Assembly (NCBI RefSeq): GCF_020179605.1
Contig: NZ_JAINZO010000002.1
Location: 1,550,001 to 1,614,000 of the forward strand
DNA: 64,000 nt
From: Geomonas agri
GTDB lineage: Bacteria > Desulfobacterota > Desulfuromonadia > Geobacterales > Geobacteraceae
Reading direction: 5' to 3'
Below the pieces are notes generated by a model that saw only the letters and a program-made list of their open reading frames with translations, made no database searches and had not been told where the DNA came from. Shown here piece by piece: positions 51,107 through 60,550 of this stretch (position 1 is the stretch's first letter; each line of letters begins with the position of its first letter). Position numbers and translations under genes: made by a program.

Positions 51107-51766
51107 CTAGACGTTGTGCTCCTCGAGCGGGGGAAGCATGGTCAAAAGCCCTTTCGCGGCCTCGCGCGGCTCCGGTGCGGAGAGGATGGCAGAGATGAGG
51201 GCGATGCCGCGCACGTCGCCGGCGACCGCCTCGGCGCAGTTGTCCATGTTCACCCCCCCCAGGGCAAACACCGGGATCTGCAGCATCTGCGCTACCTTGT
51301 TCAGCTTCTCGACCCCCACCGGTTCGCCGTACTCGGCCTTGCTGGGGGTGTAGTAGACCGGGCCGAAGGTGATGAAGTCGGCCCCCATCTCCTGTGCGGT
51401 GATGGCCTGGGTCTGGTTGTGGCAGGAGACTCCGATCAGCTTGCGCTCGCCCAGGAGCCTTCTGACCTTGTACAGCGGCAGGCTGGTGCTGCCGATGTGC
51501 ACGCCGTCGGCGTCGACTGCGAGTGCCACGTCCACGCGGTCGTTGATGAACAGCTTGGCGCCGTAGCGGGAGGTGAGGCGGCGCAGTTCCTGTGCCGTCT
51601 CGTAGAGTTCCTTGGTGCTGGCCCCCTTGTCCCTCAATTGCACGGCGCGCACGCCCCCCCTCAGGGCCTCCTCGACCACGAACTCCAGGTTACGCCCGAG
51701 GGTCTCGCTACGCCCGGTGATCAGGTAGAGGTTGAAGTCAATCCAGAGGGAGTCGAGTCCTTTCAC
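51107..51766 (-). CDS. thiE: Thiamine-phosphate synthase
   Basis: 219 residues of TIM barrel. [51 protein letters not shown] and [10 protein letters not shown] are ThiE blocks. It couples the pyrimidine pyrophosphate with the thiazole phosphate to make thiamine phosphate. Its start overlaps the thiG stop by four bases. It forms a thiS-thiG-thiE order on the minus strand. Confidence 0.95.
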   Translation of the reverse strand: MKGLDSLWIDFNLYLITGRSETLGRNLEFVVEEALRGGVRAVQLRDKGASTKELYETAQELRRLTSRYGAKLFINDRVDVALAVDADGVHIGSTSLPLYKVRRLLGERKLIGVSCHNQTQAITAQEMGADFITFGPVYYTPSKAEYGEPVGVEKLNKVAQMLQIPVFALGGVNMDNCAEAVAGDVRGIALISAILSAPEPREAAKGLLTMLPPLEEHNV

Positions 51767-52545
51767 GCGATCAGCCCCGCCAGCGGCGACGAGGCGGTGG
51801 CGTAGAGCTTCCTCGGGATGCGCCCGGCGCGGTAGGCGAGCCTGCCGGCCCGGACCGCCAGGTTCATCGCCTCGGCCATGGCGACCGGGTCCTGGGCACC
51901 AGCGATGGCTGTATTCATGAGCACGCCGTCGCAGCCAAGCTCCATGGCGATGGCCGCGTCGGAAGCGGTGCCCACGCCGGCATCGACGATGACCGGGACC
52001 TTGACCGTCTCCAGGATGATCTGGATGTTGTACGGGTTACGGATGCCCAGGCCGGAGCCGATGGGCGCCCCCAGAGGCATCACCGCGGCGCATCCCATGT
52101 CCTCCAGCTTCTTGCAGATGATCGGGTCGTCGCTGGTGTAGGGGAGCACGGTGAACCCTTCCGCGATGAGCACCTTGGCCGCCTTGAGCAGTTCCTCGTT
52201 GTTGGGGAAGAGCGTCTTCTCGTCCCCGAGCACCTCGAGTTTCACGAAATCGGAGAGCCCCGCCTCGCGGGCGAGCCGGCACGTACGGATGGCGTCGTCG
52301 GCGGTGTAGCAGCCGGCGGTGTTGGGTAGCAAGGTGTATTTCTTCAGGTCGATGTGGTCCAGGAGGGATTCCTTGGTCCGGTCCGAGATGTTGACCCTTC
52401 TCACCGCGACGGTGATGATCTGGGCGCCGGAAACCTCGATGGCGCGCACCATCTGCTGGAAATCGGCGTACTTGCCGGTCCCCACCATGAGGCGGGAGTC
52501 GAATTCGCGTCCTGCGATGACGAGCTTGTCATTTGTCAAAGGCAT
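51763..52545 (-). CDS. thiG: Thiazole synthase ThiG
   Basis: 260 residues. [20 protein letters not shown] and ITVAVRRVN open the barrel. [15 protein letters not shown] contains the Schiff-base lysine. [31 protein letters not shown] is the phosphate-binding region. It builds the thiazole ring from DXP, dehydroglycine and ThiS thiocarboxylate. The ATG at 52545 follows GGAG by seven bases; a GTG at 52548 is an alternative. About 100 bases separate it from thiS. Confidence 0.96.
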   Translation of the reverse strand: MPLTNDKLVIAGREFDSRLMVGTGKYADFQQMVRAIEVSGAQIITVAVRRVNISDRTKESLLDHIDLKKYTLLPNTAGCYTADDAIRTCRLAREAGLSDFVKLEVLGDEKTLFPNNEELLKAAKVLIAEGFTVLPYTSDDPIICKKLEDMGCAAVMPLGAPIGSGLGIRNPYNIQIILETVKVPVIVDAGVGTASDAAIAMELGCDGVLMNTAIAGAQDPVAMAEAMNLAVRAGRLAYRAGRIPRKLYATASSPLAGLIA

Positions 52546-52648
52546 CACTGTTCTCCAATCGGTAGCGTCTTGTCAGGTGGTCGGCTCGGCCCGTTGCGGC
52601 GGGACCTGGGGGGAGCTGGAGATGGGCGGGCGGTTTTTCGCGGTGCGT

Positions 52649-52858
52649 CTAGCCGCGGCCGGCGCCCCCTCCTACGAAATGGACGATCTCCAGGGCATCC
52701 CCTTCCTTGAGCAGGGTGGTCTCGTACTGTGCCTTAGGGAGGATGTCCAGGTTCAGCTCGACGGCAACGCGGCGCGGGTCGATGCCGAGAGAGACCAGGT
52801 ACTGCTGAACCGTGAGGGGATCGATCGATACGGCTTCGCCGTTGGTGGTGATGTTCAC
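52649..52858 (-). CDS. thiS: ThiS sulfur carrier with a C-terminal extension
   Basis: 69 residues of ubiquitin-like fold (TTNGEAVSIDPLTVQQYLVS, RRVAVELNLDILPK, GDALEIVHFVGGG). ThiS normally ends in Gly-Gly, whose carboxylate is adenylated and thiolated. Here the GGG is followed by Ala-Arg-type residues (AGRG) before the stop, so the tail would have to be trimmed to be active. The GTG start follows GGAGCAGCA. It is the first gene of the leftward thiamine block. Confidence 0.88.
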   Translation of the reverse strand: MNITTNGEAVSIDPLTVQQYLVSLGIDPRRVAVELNLDILPKAQYETTLLKEGDALEIVHFVGGGAGRG

Positions 52859-52931
52859 TGCTGCTCCGGTATTGCATGACGTTGGGGCTGGCCGGGTCAG
52901 TCGCGGCTCGAGCCGGGCGTAACCCGACCGT

Positions 52932-52960
52932 AAACTAACAATACGGCCCCCCTCTGTCAA
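52932..52960 (-). promoter_or_regulatory. Candidate thiS promoter
   Basis: On the minus strand TTGACA (52955-52960) and TAGTTT (52932-52937), spacing 17, lie about 75 bases before thiS. No TPP riboswitch motif (CTGAGA, ACCTGATC) is present in the leader. Confidence 0.45.
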
Positions 52961-53043
52961 TCGTTTTCTTCCGCGCAGTTAAGCTCGGTGCGGGGCGCCG
53001 GGAGGGTGAGGGGGGAGGGCAAAAGCTGGGTTTGTATACGGCT

Positions 53044-54669
<1,626 letters not shown>

Positions 54670-54749
54670 GGTGGCTCTCCGCCGATTTGCCGGCGCCGAT
54701 GCCCGGGCGCCAGACCGTCAAGATCGCATTGCTGCGAACGTCTTGTTGC

Positions 54750-54778
54750 TTGACATTTCTAGAACATAATTCTATATT
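54750..54778 (+). promoter_or_regulatory. Strong promoter with palindrome in spacer (distal, IclR gene)
   Basis: TTGACA (54750-54755) and TATATT (54773-54778), spacing 17. The palindrome TAGAA-N5-TTCTA (54760-54774) occupies the spacer. Confidence 0.65.
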
Positions 54779-54925
54779 TTGCGTGTATGACACTATCCGG
54801 AGCCGCATCCTGCCGACTTTACCAGTGGAAGCTGTTTTACCGCTCCCTCTGCGGTACGGTTTTGGAACGGCAACGGTAGGGCGAGTTTAAACACATTAAA
54901 AGCGATTATCAAGCGATTAATTTTC

Positions 54926-54954
54926 TTGACACGGCTTGTCAAATGGCCTAGTTA
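54926..54954 (+). promoter_or_regulatory. Proximal IclR promoter candidate with TTGACA-N5-TGTCAA
   Basis: The -35 TTGACA (54926-54931) is itself one arm of the inverted repeat TTGACA-N5-TGTCAA (54926-54942). A -10-like TAGTTA lies at 54949-54954. It is about 40 bases before the IclR start. Confidence 0.5.
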
Positions 54955-54995
54955 ATATTGTTTGAAATTTTTCCTGATATTTATAGGTGCAGCCA

Positions 54996-55778
54996 ATGGC
55001 GAAAAAAGAGAAATCTGAGTACATCATTCAGGCCGTCTCCCATGCACTCGACCTCCTGGAGCAGTTCCACGACGAGGTGGACGAACTGGGTGTGACCGAG
55101 CTGAGCAAGAGGTTGAAGCTTCACAAGAACAACGTTTTCCGCCTCCTGGCTACCCTGGAGTCGCGCAACTACATAGAGCAGAACAAGGTAACGGAAAACT
55201 ACCGCCTGGGGCTCAAGACCCTGGAACTCGGGCAGACCTTCATTAAGCAGATGGGCCTGCTGCGCCAGTCCCGCCCGGTGCTCGAGGCGCTGGTCAAGGA
55301 GTGCAACGAGACCACCTACGTCGCCATCCTCAAGGAATTCCACATCGTCTACCTGGACGTGGTGGAGACCGACCTGACCGTCAGGGTCGTGCCCCGCGTG
55401 GGTGCCCGCCTCCCGGCCTACTGCACCGCCGCCGGCAAGGTCCAGATCGCCTACATGACCGATGAGGAGTTGGAGAACTACCTCCCTACCAAGGAGATGA
55501 AGCGCTACACCCCGAAGACCGTCACCGACCGCGAGGAGCTCAAGAAGCACCTCAAGGTGATCGCCGAGCAGGGCTACGCCATCGACGACGAGGAGATGGA
55601 TGTCGGCGTGAAATGCGTGGGCGCCCCGATCCGGGACTACACCCGCCGCATCATCGGCGCGGTGAGCATCTCCGGCCCCTCGATGCGCTTCACCGACGAG
55701 AGGCTCGAGAAGGAGTTGATCCCGCTGGTGATCCGCTCCGGCGAGGAGATCTCCCACAAGCTTGGCTACCACAAATAG
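54996..55778 (+). CDS. IclR family transcriptional regulator
   Basis: 260 residues. The N-terminal winged helix-turn-helix reads ELGVTELSKRLKLHKNNVFR. The C-terminal effector domain contains VVPRVGARLPAYCTAAGKVQ and GAPIRDYTRRIIGAVSISGP, both typical of IclR. Ligands are usually small organic or aromatic acids. ATG at 54996 follows AGGTG; an in-frame start lies nine bases upstream. Palindromes in its own promoters suggest autoregulation. Targets are unknown, but coaE and the sfr genes lie downstream. Confidence 0.93.
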   Translation: MAKKEKSEYIIQAVSHALDLLEQFHDEVDELGVTELSKRLKLHKNNVFRLLATLESRNYIEQNKVTENYRLGLKTLELGQTFIKQMGLLRQSRPVLEALVKECNETTYVAILKEFHIVYLDVVETDLTVRVVPRVGARLPAYCTAAGKVQIAYMTDEELENYLPTKEMKRYTPKTVTDREELKKHLKVIAEQGYAIDDEEMDVGVKCVGAPIRDYTRRIIGAVSISGPSMRFTDERLEKELIPLVIRSGEEISHKLGYHK

Positions 55779-55787
55779 CAATTAAAG

Positions 55788-55817
55788 AAGGCCCCCGCCG
55801 CAAGCGGGGGCCTTTTT
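55788..55817 (+). terminator. Terminator of IclR gene
   Basis: An 11-bp stem AAGGCCCCCGC/GCGGGGGCCTT (55788-55798, 55804-55814) followed by TTT. It also lies at the end of the convergent coaE gene. Confidence 0.92.
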
Positions 55818-55855
55818 CGTTGCAGCTCTTTCTCTAGTTCTTCCTACCCCCCGGT

Positions 55856-56464
55856 TCACCCCTCCGCCCGGTTGGCTATCTCCTCGCGCCACAGCTTGCG
55901 CACCTGCGCCTCCAGTTCCTCTTTGCTGCCGCGGTTGTCGATGACCACCTTGCCCAGCTTCTTCTTTTCCTCCATGGGCATCTGCGAGGCGATGCGCGAC
56001 AGCGCCGCCTCCCGGGAGAGGCCGTCGCGCGCCATCAGCCGCTGCAGCTGGGTCTCTCGGTCCAGGTAGACCACCCACACCTCGTGCACCCGCGAGGTGA
56101 TCCCCGCCTCGAAGAGCAGAGGCGCCACGTAAAAGGCGGTGCCGGTGCCGGCCGCCCTGAGCCGCTCCAGTTTCTCTTCCGCCCGCTTCTTGATGGCGGG
56201 GTGGGTGATCCCCTCCAGGGTGCGGCGGGCAGCGGGATCGGCGAACACGATCTCGCCAAGGGCGGCGCGGTTCAGGGTGCCGTCCGGGTTCAGTACCTTC
56301 TCCCCGAAATTCGCCACGATCTGCGCCAGGGTCTCCTCGCCCGGCTGCACCACCTCCCGCGCCAACTGGTCGGCGTCGATCACCGCCGCTCCCAGCTCTT
56401 CGAAGAGGTGTGCCGCGCTGGTCTTGCCCGATGCGATCCCGCCGGTGAGTCCTATGATGCGCAT
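55856..56464 (-). CDS. coaE: Dephospho-CoA kinase
   Basis: 202 residues with the P-loop IIGLTGGIASGKTSAAHLF. VIDADQLAREVVQPG is the substrate-binding segment and FYVAPLLFEAGI the lid region. It performs the last step of coenzyme A synthesis. Length is normal. It lies 16 bases after the DUF342 gene on the same strand. Confidence 0.95.
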   Translation of the reverse strand: MRIIGLTGGIASGKTSAAHLFEELGAAVIDADQLAREVVQPGEETLAQIVANFGEKVLNPDGTLNRAALGEIVFADPAARRTLEGITHPAIKKRAEEKLERLRAAGTGTAFYVAPLLFEAGITSRVHEVWVVYLDRETQLQRLMARDGLSREAALSRIASQMPMEEKKKLGKVVIDNRGSKEELEAQVRKLWREEIANRAEG

Positions 56465-56480
56465 GCCGCTCCTTTGTCCT

Positions 56481-58118
56481 TCAATATGCGATCCCCTCCT
56501 CGCCCAAGGTGAAGGTCGGGTTGGTCAGGTCCTCTTCGACGAGAAGGGTGCTGGAGCCGATCCTGATCTGCGCGCCGAGGAAAGCGTCGCGCTCCACCTC
56601 GACCCGGGCCTGCGCATTGATCTCCATTCTCTTTTGCAGGCGCTTCTTCTCACCGGTCAACTCGGCCAGCTCTCCCTGGCACTTGGTATAGATGCGCTGT
56701 TTCAGGTTCAAGAGCCCGGCGTCCATGCTGCAGGGGTTCTCCTTAACGTAGGCGAGCGTCTTGGTGAGTTCGTCCAGCTGGCGCTGCTTGTCGGCCAGGT
56801 TTTCCTGCACCAACTCAAGTTTGCGGTTCAGGGCAGGATCGACGCCCACCTCGATCACGGTGGGGACGCCGGCGTGGGAGCCGATCACCACGGCGTGCAC
56901 CAGGGAAACGGCGCGGCAGACCCCGCCGATGATGTGCCCCTTCCGTCCCCCTTTCTCGCCGACCACGATGCTCCCGCCGGAGGTGAGGTCGCTCTGCATG
57001 GCGAGTTCCTTAATAACGACGTCGCCGCCGGCGCTGATGGCGGCGTTCTCGGCGAACTGCACCGTCACGGTCCCACCCGCCTCCAGCTGAGCCATCTCCT
57101 GGCGACTCACCATCTTGCCCGGCTGGGTGGCATGGCCATGGCCGATCACGCCCCCCTGGATCACGATATTGCCCCCCGCCTTGACCCGGGCTGCTTCCAC
57201 CACCCCGCCCACCGTGATGTCCTCGGTAGCGGTGACCTCCATCCCCTCGCTGACGTCGCCGGCGATCTCAAGGGATCCCTTGAAATGGAGATTGCCGGTG
57301 GAGAGGTCGACGCGTTTCAGTTTGAAGACGGGATCCACGTTGACGCCGCGCGGCACAATCACCGGGTAGCCGGAGATGGCGGCGACCAAGAGGTCGCAAT
57401 CCGTCAGGTCACAGGCGATGCCGGTCAGATTGTCCGCAAAGGGGAGATCGACCCCATCCGTGGTGGGAAGCTCAACCCCGAGCAGGTTCACCCCCGGGAC
57501 GCCGGTGGTGGGGTGGGTGCGCCGCAAGAGTGGATCGCCCAGGCTCACGCTGACGATGTCGCCCAGGTTTCGGTAGTCGGCAGTGTCGTCATCGGAGAGC
57601 TGGGGCACCTGGGTCGTCATCTCGGGGATCAGGCTGATGAACTGGCTGTCCTCGCCCGGTACCGGAGGAGTGCCCTGGGCGACCACCACCTTGCTGGCCT
57701 CACCGGCGGCAAGGGCCGTGTCGATCTCGTCATAGAGGATGCCGCAGACGACACCGGCCCGGGAAAGCGCCTGTTCCACCTCCTCCCGGGTAATGCGCTG
57801 CCCACCAAAGGCGGGCTGGATGGTGATGGTGGCAGTCATCATGTCGTCGGAAAGTTGCAGGGCGAGGGTGGCGTCGCGCCGTTCGCCGATCTGCAGGGTG
57901 AAGCTTACCGGGGAGACGGCGCAGCGCGCCAGCACCTGCTCCAGAGCGTCCTGGGAGATGAACAGCTCCCCGTACCCGAGCGCCTCGATCGCCTCGCGCA
58001 GCTGCGCGGCATCCAGGGCACGCCGCTCGGTGACCGGGGTGTATTGCGCCTGCAGGGACTTCTGGTCCGGGCTCAATTGCAGCTTGAGGCCGGTGCCGTC
58101 AAGAATGTCGGTCTCCAT
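56481..58118 (-). CDS. DUF342 (FapA family) polymer-forming protein
   Basis: 545 residues. The N-terminal half has mixed alpha/beta repeats. The middle (about 230-420) is rich in Gly/Val strands of the form GNLHFKGSLEIAGDVSEGM, GGVVEAARVKAGGNIVIQGG and GGDVVIKELAMQSDLTSGGS, the right-handed beta-helix of DUF342/FapA proteins. A coiled coil follows (LNRKLELVQENLADKQRQLD). The function is not well known; it is probably a cytoplasmic scaffold. The ATG at 58118 has GGAGGGGGTC upstream and is favoured over starts at 58151 or 58187. Confidence 0.85.
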   Translation of the reverse strand: METDILDGTGLKLQLSPDQKSLQAQYTPVTERRALDAAQLREAIEALGYGELFISQDALEQVLARCAVSPVSFTLQIGERRDATLALQLSDDMMTATITIQPAFGGQRITREEVEQALSRAGVVCGILYDEIDTALAAGEASKVVVAQGTPPVPGEDSQFISLIPEMTTQVPQLSDDDTADYRNLGDIVSVSLGDPLLRRTHPTTGVPGVNLLGVELPTTDGVDLPFADNLTGIACDLTDCDLLVAAISGYPVIVPRGVNVDPVFKLKRVDLSTGNLHFKGSLEIAGDVSEGMEVTATEDITVGGVVEAARVKAGGNIVIQGGVIGHGHATQPGKMVSRQEMAQLEAGGTVTVQFAENAAISAGGDVVIKELAMQSDLTSGGSIVVGEKGGRKGHIIGGVCRAVSLVHAVVIGSHAGVPTVIEVGVDPALNRKLELVQENLADKQRQLDELTKTLAYVKENPCSMDAGLLNLKQRIYTKCQGELAELTGEKKRLQKRMEINAQARVEVERDAFLGAQIRIGSSTLLVEEDLTNPTFTLGEEGIAY

Positions 58119-58355
58119 GACCCCCTCCGGTGACGCCCACAGGGCCTTCATGGGCGCTTCCAGATTAAGTATCGGCGTCTCCAGCAAAAAGTTGAAGATT
58201 CTTTAAGGGGACGCGCCGCGCCTTGGTGGGCGATGTTAGGGCCTATCGCGGACAAAAACAACCATTAATTGCAGCTATGCGAAGGGGCGCCCGGCGCCGC
58301 GGTCGGCGCTTGTCGTATACGCCCTACCACAGCGATAATCCGTATGATTTTTCGC

Positions 58356-58400
58356 TTGATTAGAGCCGAGTGATGTGGTAAAAACTGGATACTGTATACA
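58356..58400 (+). promoter_or_regulatory. Candidate sfrBA promoter and TGTATACA palindrome
   Basis: TTGATT (58356-58361) and TAAAAA (58379-58384), spacing 17, precede a palindrome TGTATACA (58393-58400) that would overlap the transcription start, a classic repressor position. It lies 83 bases before sfrB. The 58119-58482 gap shows nothing else beyond AT-rich sequence. Confidence 0.45.
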
Positions 58401-58482
58401 ATGTGCACCGGACAATTTACTTAATAAATGTAAATATTTAGCCGATAATGCGGCCAATTTTACAGCTATTTCGGAGGCCTAA

Positions 58483-60495
58483 GTGGCAGAGGTAGTTTTT
58501 TCCAGCTGGGGCAGAAACATAGTTGACAACCGCAAGGGGGGCGAGAAGAAGGATATCTCCTTCAAACTGCCCGCCACCTACGACGGAGAGCGGCCGCTTT
58601 CGGCTTTCATCGGCTGGGATGGCATCATTTTGTACAACAAGGATGTCGATATCCCCGCCATGGTCGCCGAGTACATGAAGCGGGTGCAGACCAAGTACGT
58701 CTGCGGTAAGTGCACCCCGGGCAAGAAAGGGACCCGCGTCATCATGGACGCCCTCTCCGGGATCATGGAAGGGAGCGGCAAGGAAGAGGACCTGGACACC
58801 ATCCTCGACGTCGGCAGCGTGCTGTCGCACTGCAAGTGCACCCTCTGCCCGAGTTCGGCAGTGCCGGTCATCGACGCGGTCACCCACTTCCGCGACGCCT
58901 TCGTGAACTACATCCGCGGCGCCAAGAGCCTCTCCTCGGAATTCCGCTACATCGAAAAGTACACGGCTCCGTGCATGGACAAGTGCCCGGCCCACATTGA
59001 TATCCCGGCCTACATCGAATCGGTGAAGGATTACCGCTTCGGCGATTCGCTGGAGGACATTCGCGAATCGATGCCGCTCCCCTCGGTCTGCGGCCGCGTC
59101 TGTCCGCACCCGTGTGAGACCGCCTGCCGCAGGAAGAACGTGGACGAGTCGATCAACATCATGGTGCTCAAGCGCAGCGCCTCCGACTATGAGTGGCAGC
59201 ACGGTCACCTCCCGCCGATGACTCCCAAGGCAAAGCAGTCCAAGAAGGTCGCCGTAGTGGGCGCAGGCCCGGCAGGTCTCGCCGCCGCCTACTACATGGC
59301 ACTGGAAGGGTACCCGGTCACCATCTACGAGGCGCTCCCGCTCGGTGGCGGCATGGTCGCCGTAGGCATCCCGCCGTACCGCCAGCCGCGCCACCTGCTG
59401 CAGCGCGACATCGACATCATCCAGGGACTGGGCGTCGAGATCATCTACAACACCCGGGTGGGCAAGGACATCACCCTCGCCGAGTTGAGGCAGAAGTTCG
59501 ATGCCGTGCTTCTCGCGCCGGGCGCGCACCGCTCCAAGCCGATGGGCGTCGAGGGTGAGGACAAGGGGTACAAGGGCTTCCTGACCGGCGGTATCGACTT
59601 CCTGAGAAACGTCTACCTCGGCCTTCCCACCGGGATGGGCAAGAAGGTCTTCGTGGTCGGCGGCGGCAACACCGCCATCGACTGCGTCAGGGTGGCGCTG
59701 CGCGAAGGGGCCGAGGAATCGGTGCTCGTTTACCGCCGCTCGCGTAACGAGATGCCGGCGGACGTCTGGGAGGTCGACGGGGCGGACGAGGAAGGGGTAC
59801 GCTTCGAGTTCCAGGTGCTCCCGACCAAGGTCATCGCCAACGAGAACAACGAGGTCACCGGGGTCGAGCTGATCAGGATGGCTCTCGGCGAGCCGGACGC
59901 CTCCGGGCGCCGTCGTCCGGAACCGGTGCCGGGGTCCGAGTTCATCATCGAGTGCGACACCATTATCCCGGCCATCGGCCAGGACGCCGACCTCTCCTTC
60001 ATCCCGGCCGACGCGGGGATCGACACCACCAAGTGGAGCACCATCGTCACCAAATACGTGCCGCTCAAGGGGCACGACGGCAAGGACCTGAAGGACAGCA
60101 TGGGCAACATGCTCTCCAGGAACCTGATCACCGACTGCGACGGCGTCTTCGCCTCCGGCGACGCCGAGATCGGCCCGCTCACCGTTGTGGCCTGCGTCGG
60201 CAACGGCCACCGCGCCGCCAAGGTGATCCAGCGCTACCTGGAAGGGAAGGGCGTCGAGCTCACCGACGACGAGCGGATGGAGGACATCCTGACCTACTTC
60301 GGCGTCTACGACAAGAACGAGAACGTGCAGTGGCTGGACAGCGCCTCGCGCGAGCACCAAAAGGAGGTGCACGGCAAGGAGAGGGCGAGCTTCAAGAACT
60401 ACTGCGAGGTGGAACTGGGCTACGCCAACAGCCAGGCGGTGCGGGAGGCCGAGAGGTGCCTGCGCTGCTACCGGGTCGCCATGGTGGCCGTCTAG
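58483..60495 (+). CDS. sfrB: NADPH:Fe(III) oxidoreductase beta subunit SfrB (GltD-like)
   Basis: 670 residues. An N-terminal NuoF-like Fe-S segment (VCGKCTPGKKGTRV) precedes the GltD-type region. That region has a cluster stretch with CMDKCPAHIDIPAYI, CGRVCPHPCETACRR, an FAD motif AVVGAGPAGLAAAYYMA, an NADPH motif FVVGGGNTAIDCVRVA and a second FAD motif CDGVFASGDAEIGP. It takes electrons from NADPH and passes them to the SfrA subunit. It matches the soluble Fe(III) reductase of Geobacter, thought to work in NADP(H) balance. The GTG start follows GGAGGCCTAA. sfrA begins 55 bases downstream. Confidence 0.9.
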   Translation: MAEVVFSSWGRNIVDNRKGGEKKDISFKLPATYDGERPLSAFIGWDGIILYNKDVDIPAMVAEYMKRVQTKYVCGKCTPGKKGTRVIMDALSGIMEGSGKEEDLDTILDVGSVLSHCKCTLCPSSAVPVIDAVTHFRDAFVNYIRGAKSLSSEFRYIEKYTAPCMDKCPAHIDIPAYIESVKDYRFGDSLEDIRESMPLPSVCGRVCPHPCETACRRKNVDESINIMVLKRSASDYEWQHGHLPPMTPKAKQSKKVAVVGAGPAGLAAAYYMALEGYPVTIYEALPLGGGMVAVGIPPYRQPRHLLQRDIDIIQGLGVEIIYNTRVGKDITLAELRQKFDAVLLAPGAHRSKPMGVEGEDKGYKGFLTGGIDFLRNVYLGLPTGMGKKVFVVGGGNTAIDCVRVALREGAEESVLVYRRSRNEMPADVWEVDGADEEGVRFEFQVLPTKVIANENNEVTGVELIRMALGEPDASGRRRPEPVPGSEFIIECDTIIPAIGQDADLSFIPADAGIDTTKWSTIVTKYVPLKGHDGKDLKDSMGNMLSRNLITDCDGVFASGDAEIGPLTVVACVGNGHRAAKVIQRYLEGKGVELTDDERMEDILTYFGVYDKNENVQWLDSASREHQKEVHGKERASFKNYCEVELGYANSQAVREAERCLRCYRVAMVAV

Positions 60496-60550
60496 GGCAG
60501 CTTCACCCGGACCTAGTGAATTCAATTACACCGAATACTGAGGTTTTTAT

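Larger units (their letters stand above)
54670..54995. other. Divergent region between haem kinase and IclR gene
   Basis: 326 bases holding two rightward promoter candidates with palindromes (54750-54778 and 54926-54954). No gene is supported here. Confidence 0.6.

Noticed and set aside
52859-53043. TPP riboswitch upstream of thiS
   Set aside because: Neither CTGAGA nor the ACCTGATC-type core is present on the minus strand.
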